A DNA stretch of 64,000 nucleotides, from positions 3,658,001 to 3,722,000 of the forward strand of contig NC_018020.1 of NCBI RefSeq assembly GCF_000266885.1. The letters run 5' to 3'. Source of the DNA: Turneriella parva DSM 21527 (GTDB lineage Bacteria > Spirochaetota > Leptospiria > Turneriellales > Turneriellaceae). Below the pieces are notes generated by a model that made no database searches, was not told the origin of the DNA, and worked only from the letters and a program-made list of their open reading frames with translations. A program made the translations under genes and the position numbers. Positions 38,815 through 48,900 of the stretch are shown piece by piece (the stretch's first letter is position 1; every line of letters begins with the position of its first letter).

Positions 38815-40002
38815 ATGAACATAACTCTATGGATCGTAATACCAATCTGGATCAGCTCCATCGTTCTGATCTTTAGGCCATTCATTATCCTGCCAAACAA
38901 GAAAGTGCTTCTGGCTATCACCCTCTTGGTTCTTCCATCAGCCAAAATAGCCTATGACTTCTTAGCAGGTAACGAACGAAATGTCACCAAGCTCGTAATT
39001 GATTGCCTTTTCGTTCAATTACCGACAATTCTGTTTTCATTTTGGACAAACTTTGACAAGATCATAGGAGCGACAGAAAATAGCGTTTCTGAATTATTGG
39101 CACTGGTAAAGAAAGATAAAAAACTCTATCGGAAGAAGTATGAAACATTAGCCGGCGTTGTCTCCAGATTCTTCAATGACGGCAAATTTAACACTCGTCG
39201 ACTCATGGAGAAATTCAACATTCACATTTCCGATTATTTCGTGCTGATAAAGAGTTCAGAGAATCTCGATGTGCTCTACGAATATCGAAAGAAAAAATTG
39301 ATTAAAGGCAAGTTGAGCAAATTCCCTTTAGGGAAAATTATAGCAGATATACCCGGCAGTCTTCATCCCTTTGGCAATATGGACATATATTTTATCCCGT
39401 ACGCGACAATACAAGCGGAACATGGCAAAGATTACAAGAAATTTATTGATGAAGCCCTTATTCCCAGAATTCAGCCAGCAAGGGATGCTTTTCTGGATGA
39501 AATTGCCAAAAAATCAAGACTTAATCAAGCCCAGGTTGATCGATTGCGGCGAGCAGCTTTTACATTGATGGGCTTCCCGTTAGTCAACGAACGAATTTTC
39601 TTGAAGACCATTAACAATGCCGTCTCTGAAGACCTGCTACTATTGGCAAAAACCGACCCATCAGTTCTTGAGAGATACACTAGCGATATTGAAAACAACA
39701 TCAAATCGTCTGATCTTTTCGACGCACTCGAATGGCGCACAATAGTGAAGATTGACGACCAATTGGCTGAGGACTTAGAGGCTGTTTCAGCAGCGATTTC
39801 AAAGGATTTGCGCAAGCTGGGGGTCTCCTCAATGGTTAGTCTCTTGAAGGTTGAACCCGCCAAGTTTATGCAGATTATTTATGCACACACAACCAATCGC
39901 AAACGTTGGTCGAAGAAGAAAACGCTGGCGTTCGCCAAAAAAGTGCTGAAATCTCTGGCGACCATGGTCGAGTCCCTACGTGCTGCAAATGTTAAAATTT
40001 AG
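38815..40002 (+). CDS. membrane-anchored protein of unknown function
   Basis: 395 aa. The N-terminal 85 residues hold three hydrophobic helices (TLWIVIPIWISSIVLIF, VLLAITLLVLPSAKIAY, IDCLFVQLPTILFSFW); the remaining 300 residues are a soluble, Lys-rich helical region (LRKLGVSSMVSLLKVEPAKF). No family recognised. The TIR gene downstream is on the same strand 138 bases away, so the pair could be a membrane sensor and its effector. AT-rich like the other defence genes here. Confidence 0.6.
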   Translation: MNITLWIVIPIWISSIVLIFRPFIILPNKKVLLAITLLVLPSAKIAYDFLAGNERNVTKLVIDCLFVQLPTILFSFWTNFDKIIGATENSVSELLALVKKDKKLYRKKYETLAGVVSRFFNDGKFNTRRLMEKFNIHISDYFVLIKSSENLDVLYEYRKKKLIKGKLSKFPLGKIIADIPGSLHPFGNMDIYFIPYATIQAEHGKDYKKFIDEALIPRIQPARDAFLDEIAKKSRLNQAQVDRLRRAAFTLMGFPLVNERIFLKTINNAVSEDLLLLAKTDPSVLERYTSDIENNIKSSDLFDALEWRTIVKIDDQLAEDLEAVSAAISKDLRKLGVSSMVSLLKVEPAKFMQIIYAHTTNRKRWSKKKTLAFAKKVLKSLATMVESLRAANVKI

Positions 40003-40140
40003 CACCTGCCATCTCCCGCAGCAAGATTTTCTTGGAGCGTAGTCAAGCTCACTTAACATATCAAAAATTCTTTACTGAATGGATAAATACATGCACAGTC
40101 GCCCTGCAGTCAATAAGATTCAGTTGGAGGACAGAGCATC

Positions 40141-40725
40141 ATGGGTATTTTTAAGGCATCCGAATTAAGGTCACTTGCAGAGAACTCCACTCTCCTGAAA
40201 TCTCGCGTGAACAAGAGCCAAGCAGCGGGGCAAATTTTGTTCGCCGAAGCAAAGAATGCAGTGAAGCCGGCAGACATCTTCTTGTCTCATAGTTCCTTAG
40301 ATGCAACATACATTTATGGATTAAAGCTGAAATTCGAATCTTATGGCTATGGCGTTTACATCGACTGGATAGATGATGCGCAGCTGGACAGGCGCAATGT
40401 CACATTGGCTACGGCGAATACAATTAAGGAAAGAATGCGAAGTGCAAAATGTCTTTTCTTTGCCGTAAGTAGTAATGCGTCCAATTCCAAATGGATGCCA
40501 TGGGAACTGGGTTTCATGGATGGCTTGAGAGGTAGGGCTGCAATTTGCCCCATTGAGTTGAGCAATATGACCTCTAACGATTTTAAGGGACAAGAATATC
40601 TCGGTGTTTATCCCTATATCACAGAGGAAGGCATAAAAGATCAGAACCGCAAAACGCTCTGGGTAAATAGAAATCCAAAAACCTATGTACGATTCTCCGA
40701 GTGGCTTCAAGGGAACTCAGTCTGA
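40141..40725 (+). CDS. TIR domain protein
   Basis: 194 aa. After about 40 residues the TIR fold starts with DIFLSHSSLDATYIYGLKLK, continues FESYGYGVYIDWIDDAQLDR and CLFFAVSSNASNSKWMPWEL; the Glu in MPWELGFMDG is the likely NADase catalytic residue. GGAGGACAG precedes the ATG. Bacterial TIR proteins usually degrade NAD+ or make signalling nucleotides on phage infection. It has no second domain, so the sensor must be a separate protein, perhaps the membrane protein upstream. Confidence 0.85.
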   Translation: MGIFKASELRSLAENSTLLKSRVNKSQAAGQILFAEAKNAVKPADIFLSHSSLDATYIYGLKLKFESYGYGVYIDWIDDAQLDRRNVTLATANTIKERMRSAKCLFFAVSSNASNSKWMPWELGFMDGLRGRAAICPIELSNMTSNDFKGQEYLGVYPYITEEGIKDQNRKTLWVNRNPKTYVRFSEWLQGNSV

Positions 40726-40778
40726 TTAGTGCCAACCGAGATATGGTGCGCATCTGCGTGGCCGATCTATCGCTGAGT

Positions 40779-41216
40779 TCAGAAGTTCATAGCCGGAATC
40801 AGGGAGAGGATGGCAAAGAATCCAATCGTAAGGGCCAGCACGAGATAGAACGGGAAGATGGTTATCGAAAACAGAACTCCACAATAGCTCACTTCATCAA
40901 ACAGGTGGCCTGTTTTCATTGAAAAATCAATCTGCTTCTCTTTCTTTACCCGAACTTCGTCGTAGAGTTTTCGATAAAGTCGTTCCTGCCTAAGGTAAAA
41001 CGTATCCAGAAACCAGAAAAGCGTGATAGGAATCGCTGCGTACAAGCCAAAAGTGATTAGCTTCTCTTTCAGTGACAACACCAAGATACCAGTGGTTAAT
41101 CCGGTGGACCAGGTCTTTATCGCAAATGAATTGCTTCCCATACGCGTTATGATGTTGGAAATCAATTCCAAGTGCTTCCGTTTGTTATCCATTGGATTGT
41201 CCTTTGATTTTCCCAT
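40779..41216 (-). CDS. membrane protein paired with ThsB-like TIR gene
   Basis: 145 aa. MDNKRKHLELISNIITRMGS precedes two membrane hairpins (TGILVLSLKEKLITFGLYAA with IPITLFWFLDTFYLRQERLY, and YCGVLFSITIFPFYLVLALT with GFFAILSL). This organisation is familiar as a small membrane protein encoded beside TIR genes of the type found at 41243. Possible role as membrane effector or sensor opened by the TIR product. Gap to the upstream TIR gene is 26 bases, so the two share an operon. Confidence 0.72.
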   Translation of the reverse strand: MGKSKDNPMDNKRKHLELISNIITRMGSNSFAIKTWSTGLTTGILVLSLKEKLITFGLYAAIPITLFWFLDTFYLRQERLYRKLYDEVRVKKEKQIDFSMKTGHLFDEVSYCGVLFSITIFPFYLVLALTIGFFAILSLIPAMNF

Positions 41217-41242
41217 ATTCGTTTAGACCTGCGCAACCGTTG

Positions 41243-41740
41243 CTAAAATCTGTTTCGGACGGCAATCGCTTCTTCGATCCAAGATGCCAGATTGCTTTTT
41301 ATGTGAGAATATACCCAGGTACTGTCTGTATATGGGGGATCATAAACCGGAACTATCCCACCCAAATTTAACCTTCCAAAATTAATAGATACATGCGCGA
41401 AGGGATTCTGTCCTTTGTAATCCTGCCTTTGGCCCGAGTCTTTGAGATTGTGTATGTGTATGCCCAAGAGTCCCTTGCCTTCGGACCAAGATTTCTCAAT
41501 TTCGTAGCTTATCCAGCGGCGACCTGCGGTTTCCCGTCCGATCAATACAATCGTCACAGATTTGCCAAACAGCTGGCCATCAATCCATCGTTGTATCGCT
41601 GAATCGCCACCACGCTTCACTGTTTCCCAGTCATTGTCATTTACCGGTTGATTGCCTTCAATAACACCCATCTGGCGAACTTGTGCCGCCCTCCAGCTAT
41701 CCCCACCAAAGTGAAAACTGTAGAACGCGCTTCGTGCCAT
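41243..41740 (-). CDS. ThsB-like TIR domain protein (MTH538/DUF1863 type)
   Basis: 165 aa. RSAFYSFHFGGDSWRAAQVR, then GGDSAIQRWIDGQLFGKSVT and IVLIGRETAGRRWISYEIEK are the ThsB/DUF1863 pattern, with the Glu of SYEIEKSW as candidate catalytic residue. Thoeris ThsB proteins make a cyclic ADP-ribose-type signal for ThsA; no ThsA is in the window. The product may instead signal to the membrane protein encoded immediately downstream. Part of the long - strand defence operon. Confidence 0.85.
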   Translation of the reverse strand: MARSAFYSFHFGGDSWRAAQVRQMGVIEGNQPVNDNDWETVKRGGDSAIQRWIDGQLFGKSVTIVLIGRETAGRRWISYEIEKSWSEGKGLLGIHIHNLKDSGQRQDYKGQNPFAHVSINFGRLNLGGIVPVYDPPYTDSTWVYSHIKSNLASWIEEAIAVRNRF

Positions 41741-41821
41741 AGCGTTTACGGTAGGCTCTGAGACTTATCCCTCGTCAAGAAATTACAGAGGTCATCTGGC
41801 ATCTCGAAGTGGAGCACCTAA

Positions 41822-42307
41822 TCAATCTTCTTCGTCTTCATCCTCGTCTTCTTCAAGAAATCGCTCCAGGGCATCATCGATCTCGCTGCGGATTCGCTCA
41901 AACGTTGATTGAATGTTATTCCCACTGAATGGCTCATAAACGATGCCAGCGATGTTAGAGAACTCTTCAACGGAGTCCTGCCGCAAAACCAAGACATTCT
42001 CTCGCCCGAACTTGCCTTGAAAGAAACCAATTTCATGGACGACATTTTGCCGTGCCCTGATAGTACCGTCTGCTTGCTCGTCTTCGGCAGTCATCACGAT
42101 AATAGCATAGTGGCACTCATCCGTTTCTTCTTCGAGCTTTTCGATGACAGTCCTGCCGCGGTTCACTTGGTCTTTCAGTATTACAACATCAATTTCAAGC
42201 TGCGTTCGCACGAACCGTTCCACTTCGTTCCATAAGGGGCTTCGTCCGTGTGACACGAAAACCTTAAACTCTTCTTCAAACTCGTCATCATTATCATCTT
42301 CCAACAT
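41822..42307 (-). CDS. CAP12/Pycsar-type TIR-like protein with acidic ends
   Basis: 161 aa. FKVFVSHGRSPLWNEVERFV, VVILKDQVNRGRTVIEKLEE and NVVHEIGFFQGKFGRENVLV are the predicted nucleotide-binding TIR-like fold (PF10137) known as the effector in CBASS and Pycsar systems. The first 15 residues (LEDDNDDEFEEE) and the last 12 (EEDEDEDEED) are extremely acidic, which is unusual. No cyclase partner is present nearby; its ligand may come from one of the adjacent TIR enzymes. Confidence 0.82.
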   Translation of the reverse strand: MLEDDNDDEFEEEFKVFVSHGRSPLWNEVERFVRTQLEIDVVILKDQVNRGRTVIEKLEEETDECHYAIIVMTAEDEQADGTIRARQNVVHEIGFFQGKFGRENVLVLRQDSVEEFSNIAGIVYEPFSGNNIQSTFERIRSEIDDALERFLEEDEDEDEED

Positions 42308-42337
42308 TTCGTTCTCCTAATTGAACTTTGCGTTATC

Positions 42338-43138
42338 TTATGAGTAAAGTCTATTGTCATTGCGAGGCGGGCTTTGATCATACAAAACATCCAAAGTATC
42401 AGCACCTGTCTGACTTCGACAGGCCTCTGCCCATTTAATCAAATCACCCAAATCCAAAGTATTCAAGTGCGATAGGTCTACATGATGTGCAATCTGTAAA
42501 TCGGATTTCTCCAAGCTCTCATAATGTTTTTCGCCAAATCTATTGAAACGACGTTCTCGGGTCTTCTTCTTGGGACGCAGCATTTGACTTATCGCCAACT
42601 CATGGTATATCCAAGGCGACAAAGTTTTTCCGACATCCTTGACTGCTTGCTCGATTGTTAGCGAGGAAGGCGTGTTCAAGAAAAACAAGCACTCGCAATT
42701 ATCGATCATTCTTGTGAGGGCCGTCGCAAGCATCATGTGAACGTGGCTTGTGGAATAATTACGTTGCGTATAGTCATAAGTTTTGGTTACCGAGTTGTAG
42801 CAAAAGGCTTTGTCGATTCTTGCTTGCAAAACGCTCGCGTGGCCCCATACGCAAGAGTCAATAAAACTACTCAGGCCAAACGCAACGTGCAACCAACCGG
42901 CAAAGGATACTGCAAGGTCTTTGTCCTTATGGGCATGTGATATGAAAACATCAGCTTTTACTTGAGGAAACCAATCGGCTTGCATCTTGGAAGCATTAAG
43001 CACACCATTGATATCAAGATAGGCATCTAAGGTCGACTCGATACGATCTTGCATAAGCGCGTGACGCGCCAGCCCCTGAAGGTATTCATTCGTCTCGAAA
43101 GGATCTTCGTCAAAAGATATTTTGAACCCTCTGTACAT
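42338..43138 (-). CDS. large TIR domain protein
   Basis: 266 aa. An N-terminal 70-residue region precedes ADVFISHAHKDKDLAVSFAG, the TIR start, then FGLSSFIDSCVWG and, after an insert containing YNSVTKTYDYTQRN, CECLFFLNTPSSL and SPWIYHELAISQML, where the Glu of YHEL is the candidate catalytic residue. A 70-residue C-terminal tail follows. Its start codon is only 9 bases from the end of the helicase gene, showing that the TIR genes are attached to the methyltransferase-helicase operon. Confidence 0.83.
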   Translation of the reverse strand: MYRGFKISFDEDPFETNEYLQGLARHALMQDRIESTLDAYLDINGVLNASKMQADWFPQVKADVFISHAHKDKDLAVSFAGWLHVAFGLSSFIDSCVWGHASVLQARIDKAFCYNSVTKTYDYTQRNYSTSHVHMMLATALTRMIDNCECLFFLNTPSSLTIEQAVKDVGKTLSPWIYHELAISQMLRPKKKTRERRFNRFGEKHYESLEKSDLQIAHHVDLSHLNTLDLGDLIKWAEACRSQTGADTLDVLYDQSPPRNDNRLYS

Positions 43139-43147
43139 ACACCTTTT

Positions 43148-45907
43148 CTACCGCCACCCACTCCCAAGCAACTCCAACCTTTCCACCTTATTCAACACCT
43201 CCGAACATTCCTCCCACTTCGGACCCGTGATATTTGCGTTGGTATTATACCGAATATCAAACGGATGCTTCTGCACGACTGCGTTGATGCGATTCTGCGC
43301 TTCTTCGATGCGCCCCAGGGCGGTGTGCACCCAAACATCTTCGAGGGTGTCGGGAATTTGCCCGAACAGGTCGTGGATGTCGTTGAGGCGAGCGGACAGG
43401 CGGGCATGGACAGCGTCTTCGACAGATTTGAGGTAGCGCATGTTGTAAACATATACCTTCTCAAAGCGCTGGCCAATGCGCTGAATCCGTCCCTTGCGTT
43501 GTTCGAGGCGCGTCGGGTTCCAGGGTAAGTCGAGATTGATGAGCGAGCCGAGAATCTGCAGGTTTAAGCCTTCGCTGGCTGCGTCGGTGCCAACGATGAG
43601 TTTGATCTCACCGGCCTTGACCATGCGCTTGATTTTCTCGCGTTCGATACGGGTCTTGCGCCCGTCTTGATAGATGGCAGATTTTTGTGAACCGGCATAG
43701 AGGCCGATGGTGAGGTCATGGTAATGTGCCGAGAGGCGGCTGGCGACATATTCCGCGGTATCGTAATATTGGCTGAAGAGTATACAGCCGCGATCGAGCC
43801 AAGGCCCCGTATCGGTGGCACCGTGGTCGAGCAGATGAATCACGCGGTTATATTTTGGGTCGGCGTCGAGTCGATCTGCCAGGGCATTCACAATGCGGGT
43901 CAGCATTTCGTTTTCTTCTGGGGTATTTTTCGAGGAGCCCTGTTCTGGAATTACATCTTCAAACTCGGTGCTGTCTTCCTCTTCCATGTCAAATTCTTCG
44001 TTGCGCGCTTCACCGAGCAGCTTGCGGGCGGTGTTGAGGCCTGCAACCATCGAACTACCAATGCGGCGCAGAAGAAGGGTCTGTAAGAAGCCCGCACTGC
44101 GTGTACGCTTTGCCAGCAGCCGGCAATACTCGACCGCCGCATCGTATGCGTCTTGCAGATAACCGGGGAGCTCGAGCGCTTCAATGTCATCTTCGCCGAA
44201 AAGCTTCACCTCGACCTTCTGCAGATAGGGCTTATTCGTCTCAGGATCGATCGTTTCTTCTAAATAACTACGCTTTCTACGGATTATATTACGGATGAAA
44301 GGATTGTGGTACCTGAAGTACGAAGCCTTGAGATTGCGCACCTTGCTTTTGGTCGGTGCGTCCATGTCAGCCTGGGCTTCGAGATCAGCGACAGCCACAG
44401 CGTCTTCCATGTTCAGCGTGTTGCGAATCGACCGAAATGGCAGTACACCCGTTTCGTCTTTTTCATCGGCCGGGGGCAAAGGATTACGAATCCAGTTCCA
44501 AAACTCGACATCGTCGAGGCGCTCAGCCGATTGATTCAGCATCTCGAGCGCCTGCGATGGTTGGCGCCACGGGCTGTATTCATTGCCCAGAACATGCGGT
44601 TTTCCGATCGACAAGGCGCTCAGGAGATCCCAGGCTTCGATAGGGTGCAGCTGAACCGGGGTGGCGGTTGCCAGAAGCAGCGTCTTTGTCTTTGTTGCGA
44701 TCTGCTGAATGAAATCCAGCAAGTTGTTCACCTCGGGGCGCGACTCGTTTTCCGGATTCGAGCCCATCGACTTGCGGCGGGCGCGGTGCGCTTCGTCGAT
44801 AATGACGCATTCGTAATTCCCTTTCAGGATAGTCGAATAGGCATTACCGCGTCGGGAAATCAGTCCTTGCGAAATGATGCCGATACGCCGGGGACAATGC
44901 TGTATGTATTGCCCTCCCTTTTCGTGTTCCACGCCGTTTTCGTCTACCCATGAGCTGCCTGTCCAATAGGCGGAGGGAACTTCGAGTAGATTCCAGAATT
45001 CCTCTTGCCACTGTTGCATCAGAGTCTTGGGTACAATGATGAGCACTGGATATTTGCCATGGAGAGCAATCAGTTGCGCGGCCATGGCGAGCTGCAGAGT
45101 TTTGCCGAGACCGACCTGATCCGCGAGAATGAGGCGGGCACCGTCATAGCGTTTGTGCTCTTCAAAGGCTCGCTGAACAAAATATTTCTGATGGTTCCAT
45201 AAACCGTTCTGGTGGCGATAGACAGGGCTTTCGATTATCGGAGCGGCAGGGTTGGGATTTCCATGCCATTCGGGAATCGAGAAGACCTTGCGCTTGGCAG
45301 TCCGCTGAATGTCTTTGATAATTTCTTCGGTCAGGGTCAAAGCGTGCGCATCACCCCACAAACTATCAAACTCGTTTTGAACCCAGGTTACTGCTTCTGG
45401 GGCATTGTCTTCCCAAACCAGCTCGTAATTCAACTGCCACGCAGTAATGGATTCATTCGCGCTGCCCATAAAGGCAGTCTTGCTGCCATCGTGAAACGTG
45501 ATCACTCCGGCTTTGCCGTGAATGAGCCCAAAGCGATCGTCGGGCAGAATACGCACTTCCATTCTGCCTGTGTTCAGCAAGTGGTACAGCCGTTCGAGAA
45601 CCGAGCCTGAGATTGGCTTTTCAGGCAGCTCAAACTCACACCATTCATTCCACAGTGCCTGCTTGAAGGCGGGCATCGATGGCTCCCGGCTCGCCGCATA
45701 GAGATTGAACGTGATCTTTGAATTGGCGACAACACGCACTTTGCCGATGGCCGCAATTTCTTCACCGGCCACCTGTATGATCGACGGGCTGAAAAAGCCC
45801 GCGATGCGATCGTACGCCTTGGCGCGTGACAGCTTTTCTGCCAGAAAGCTCTGGCCGAGGCTTTCACCGCCGTGCCTGATGAGCCTTGAAGAATAGCGCG
45901 AAATCAT
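43148..45907 (-). CDS. SNF2-family helicase with N-terminal PLD nuclease domain
   Basis: 919 aa. Residues about 1-190 form a phospholipase D-like domain with a single HxK motif (LIHGKAGVITF, near 130, followed by MGSANES). The SNF2 motor follows: Walker A ADQVGLGKT near 265, DEAH box VIIDEAHRARR near 370, LLLATATPV, and the C-terminal motif GTDAASEGLNLQ with EQRKGRIQRIGQ near 805. Combines DNA translocation and possible cleavage. Gap of 3 bases from the methyltransferase gene. Confidence 0.92.
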   Translation of the reverse strand: MISRYSSRLIRHGGESLGQSFLAEKLSRAKAYDRIAGFFSPSIIQVAGEEIAAIGKVRVVANSKITFNLYAASREPSMPAFKQALWNEWCEFELPEKPISGSVLERLYHLLNTGRMEVRILPDDRFGLIHGKAGVITFHDGSKTAFMGSANESITAWQLNYELVWEDNAPEAVTWVQNEFDSLWGDAHALTLTEEIIKDIQRTAKRKVFSIPEWHGNPNPAAPIIESPVYRHQNGLWNHQKYFVQRAFEEHKRYDGARLILADQVGLGKTLQLAMAAQLIALHGKYPVLIIVPKTLMQQWQEEFWNLLEVPSAYWTGSSWVDENGVEHEKGGQYIQHCPRRIGIISQGLISRRGNAYSTILKGNYECVIIDEAHRARRKSMGSNPENESRPEVNNLLDFIQQIATKTKTLLLATATPVQLHPIEAWDLLSALSIGKPHVLGNEYSPWRQPSQALEMLNQSAERLDDVEFWNWIRNPLPPADEKDETGVLPFRSIRNTLNMEDAVAVADLEAQADMDAPTKSKVRNLKASYFRYHNPFIRNIIRRKRSYLEETIDPETNKPYLQKVEVKLFGEDDIEALELPGYLQDAYDAAVEYCRLLAKRTRSAGFLQTLLLRRIGSSMVAGLNTARKLLGEARNEEFDMEEEDSTEFEDVIPEQGSSKNTPEENEMLTRIVNALADRLDADPKYNRVIHLLDHGATDTGPWLDRGCILFSQYYDTAEYVASRLSAHYHDLTIGLYAGSQKSAIYQDGRKTRIEREKIKRMVKAGEIKLIVGTDAASEGLNLQILGSLINLDLPWNPTRLEQRKGRIQRIGQRFEKVYVYNMRYLKSVEDAVHARLSARLNDIHDLFGQIPDTLEDVWVHTALGRIEEAQNRINAVVQKHPFDIRYNTNANITGPKWEECSEVLNKVERLELLGSGWR

Positions 45908-45910
45908 GGG

Positions 45911-48900
45911 TTAACCGGCGTCGTTTGCCAGCACCCCTGCCAATAGTGCCGCCATTTTGAACTCTGCGCTGCGATGACGAACGCTGTGCTCAAATCGCGC
46001 CAGGTATTCGAGCAGTTTGATAATGTTCTGCCGCCTCGACCAGAAATCAGGCAGTTCGCTGCGCAGATAGTTGCGCCCCGTTTCAGGGCTTTCGTCGGTC
46101 ACGGCAACGTGAATGGCGTAGAGCAAGTGGCGGAGCGTAGAAGCGGCGAAACCATCACCCGACATCTGGGCTGACGCGAATTCTGCTGCGGTCTTGACCC
46201 GCGTTTCATTGGCTTTGACGCTGCCGAGAAGTTCGGTGTAGTCGCGAATGCCGTAGTTCTTGGCGAGCTCCTGAAAGGCACCGGCCTTGTTTTCACCTTT
46301 CGATTCGAAGTCGAGGCCGCGCAGGTAATAGCGTTCCTCGGGTGAAATGGATTTCCAGAGCAGAATATCAAATGCTTCGGGAATGCGGATAGCCGCTGCC
46401 ACGTTGCGGGCGTTCTCGATGATGCTTTCGAGAGGGCTCTTGGCATCTTTTGCTGAACGCGAGAGTTCGCGCTCTACGTTGAGGTCTTCGATCTGGCGGT
46501 AGCCAGTGATGATTCTGAGAGCAGCGGCATAGGCGGCGAGCTGGTAGTCGGTGTCAGAGAAGTTGGGTTCTTCTTTGTCTTCTATTCGTTCCATCGATTC
46601 GACTTGGGCTTTTACTTCTTGTTCAATGCGCGGCACCATTTCGTCGAGAAATGCAACTTCAGTGGATGTATTCTTGCGAAGGATAAGTAACACTGTGCCC
46701 TGTACATAGTTACCTTCTTTCAATGCGGACGTGGTCTCCGTTGCGATAGTCCAGGCAGAAGTCACCTGCAAGCCTGACGCCCAGAGTATAACCGCTAAGT
46801 CAGCCCAGACACCCGCATCTTGGTGCGTGAACATGACAACTTGCAGTCCATTGGCCGACATATGCTTAGCAAGGTTAGTGTATGCTTTTACCATAGAGCG
46901 ACGGAAATCTTCACTGTTGCCCTTGATTGCTAAGTCGCGTCGCGAATCGACCACCCAGTCAGGAAAGACCTTCGTGAGTTTTCTTTCATACCAAGTCAGA
47001 AAGAACTCGGATAGCTCATGATAGTTGACGGCATCGGCATACGGTGGGTCCGTGAGCCACAGGTCGTTCGTTGTCCTTAACTCGATTGAATCGGTTGTCG
47101 CAACTTCAGAATGATTTTTGATTTGATTGAACTGGGTGTTTTGCTCGTTGATTACATTTCCAAGTATAGACAAATATCCCAGCAACCCTCGACATCCAAA
47201 GTTGTATTTTGTATTTAGGGCCTGATTAGTGAAAACTTGATCTGTTGTTTCTACGCCATATGATGGCACCCAACTAACCAATCGAGAATTCCTGTTTCCC
47301 GAAGTTGCAATCACTAATAGAAAGTAGATGTAAGGCAGTCTCTGACATCCATCGGATTCTTGCAAAAATGCCCCATTCGCAAGCAGTTGCCTTGGATTAT
47401 ACAAGTGATGCCAATGTGACCATCCACGATTCCTTATCGGTTCGTCGGTCTTCTCGCCAGGTTCGATCTTGCGAGATGGAATATGGCCGACCTTCTGCCA
47501 GTCAGAAAACCTTGCCTGAAGCAAAGACAAAACCTTCGCCTCGCGCTGTAAATCCGCATGATCGGGAGCAGTATAGTACCGGTACTCTTTTGAAACTGAC
47601 TTCTTGATTAATTCTTGACACAGCTCACGGAAATGGTCGTTGTCGTCCTCAAGGGGGAGCGTTCCGGACGATGGTGCAGGGTCCGCAAGGGCATTGTCAC
47701 GCCCCCTTCGTATATACATAGTATTAAGGCTCAGCTCTTTTTTACCCGTACGGGTTTCTGTCAGATAGAAAATGGCGCCATTGATACGCTTTTCGAAAAT
47801 CAAAACTTCCAGACCGCGCTTGTTCTTTTCTGGCGATACCGAAACCTTGTCATAGTTTTCCAGCACATAGGGAATCAGCTCAAACGCCTCGTCCGTAACC
47901 GCGATCTGCCCGCGCTTTTCCTCATGGTCGGAGTCGCCATGGTCTTTGATGACCTTGCGTATGGCGTAGTTGTCTACTGAATAAGAATACCCGCTGAAAT
48001 CGATGCCGGTTGCTTTTTTCAGATTCTTGACCTGCGCTTCGCTGATTTCATCCAATATCAATTTGTGTTCTTCATTATCCCGTTGCAGGCGGGCAAGCTT
48101 CACCAGCGTACGCACGCGCTCGTGTGCGGGCGGCACCACCCAGCGAATGCAGTAGAGCCGTTCCTGAAAGACATCGTCTGGGCGCGGTACGACATCCTCA
48201 TTTTCCCAAAGCCTCAGCCCGCCCTGGTTCTCGCGGCGAATGATCGACATCGGTATCGGGTTCGGGTTTTTCGGATGAACGACATAGTTACTTTTAACAG
48301 TGCCTTCTTTCGCTGCTTTCATTTCCGCAGCCGAGGCATCCATTTTGATTTGAATGTCGTAGCGCTTTTTCTTTTCATCGGGTACGAGTATCGCAACGGT
48401 CTTAGTCTTTTCGCCGATGATCCATGACGGCGCCAGCGGTACCATCCAACCTGTCTCCGGGTCTTTGACTTCGACACAGTACAAGTAAGCATCGGCGCGA
48501 TGGCCCTTGACGTTGTGCTCAATGCCCCATTCACAGATCTGCTGATCGACGGCATCATAGACTTCTTGCTGTGCTTTCTTGACTTGTTCGGCAACCTCAG
48601 GCCCACCACCAACAATGTGGATTGCAGCCCAGGTTAAAAGGGCAGCGACCGGGTTTAGGTCAGAGGCATAGACGTCACAGCCGAGGCGTGCCGCTTCAAA
48701 CGGAATGCTACCGCCACCACAGAAGGCGTCACCGACTTTGGGGTTGTGGCCGAAACGACGTTGACCGAGTTCATGAATCAGCTCTTGCAGATTCCGTGCT
48801 TTCGTACCCAGATGAGCATTGATTTCTTTGAATGCTGCGGCGGATGGCCCTGCGATCTGCTCGGGCCTGACACAGTAATTCAGCTTCTCGTCATAGTACA

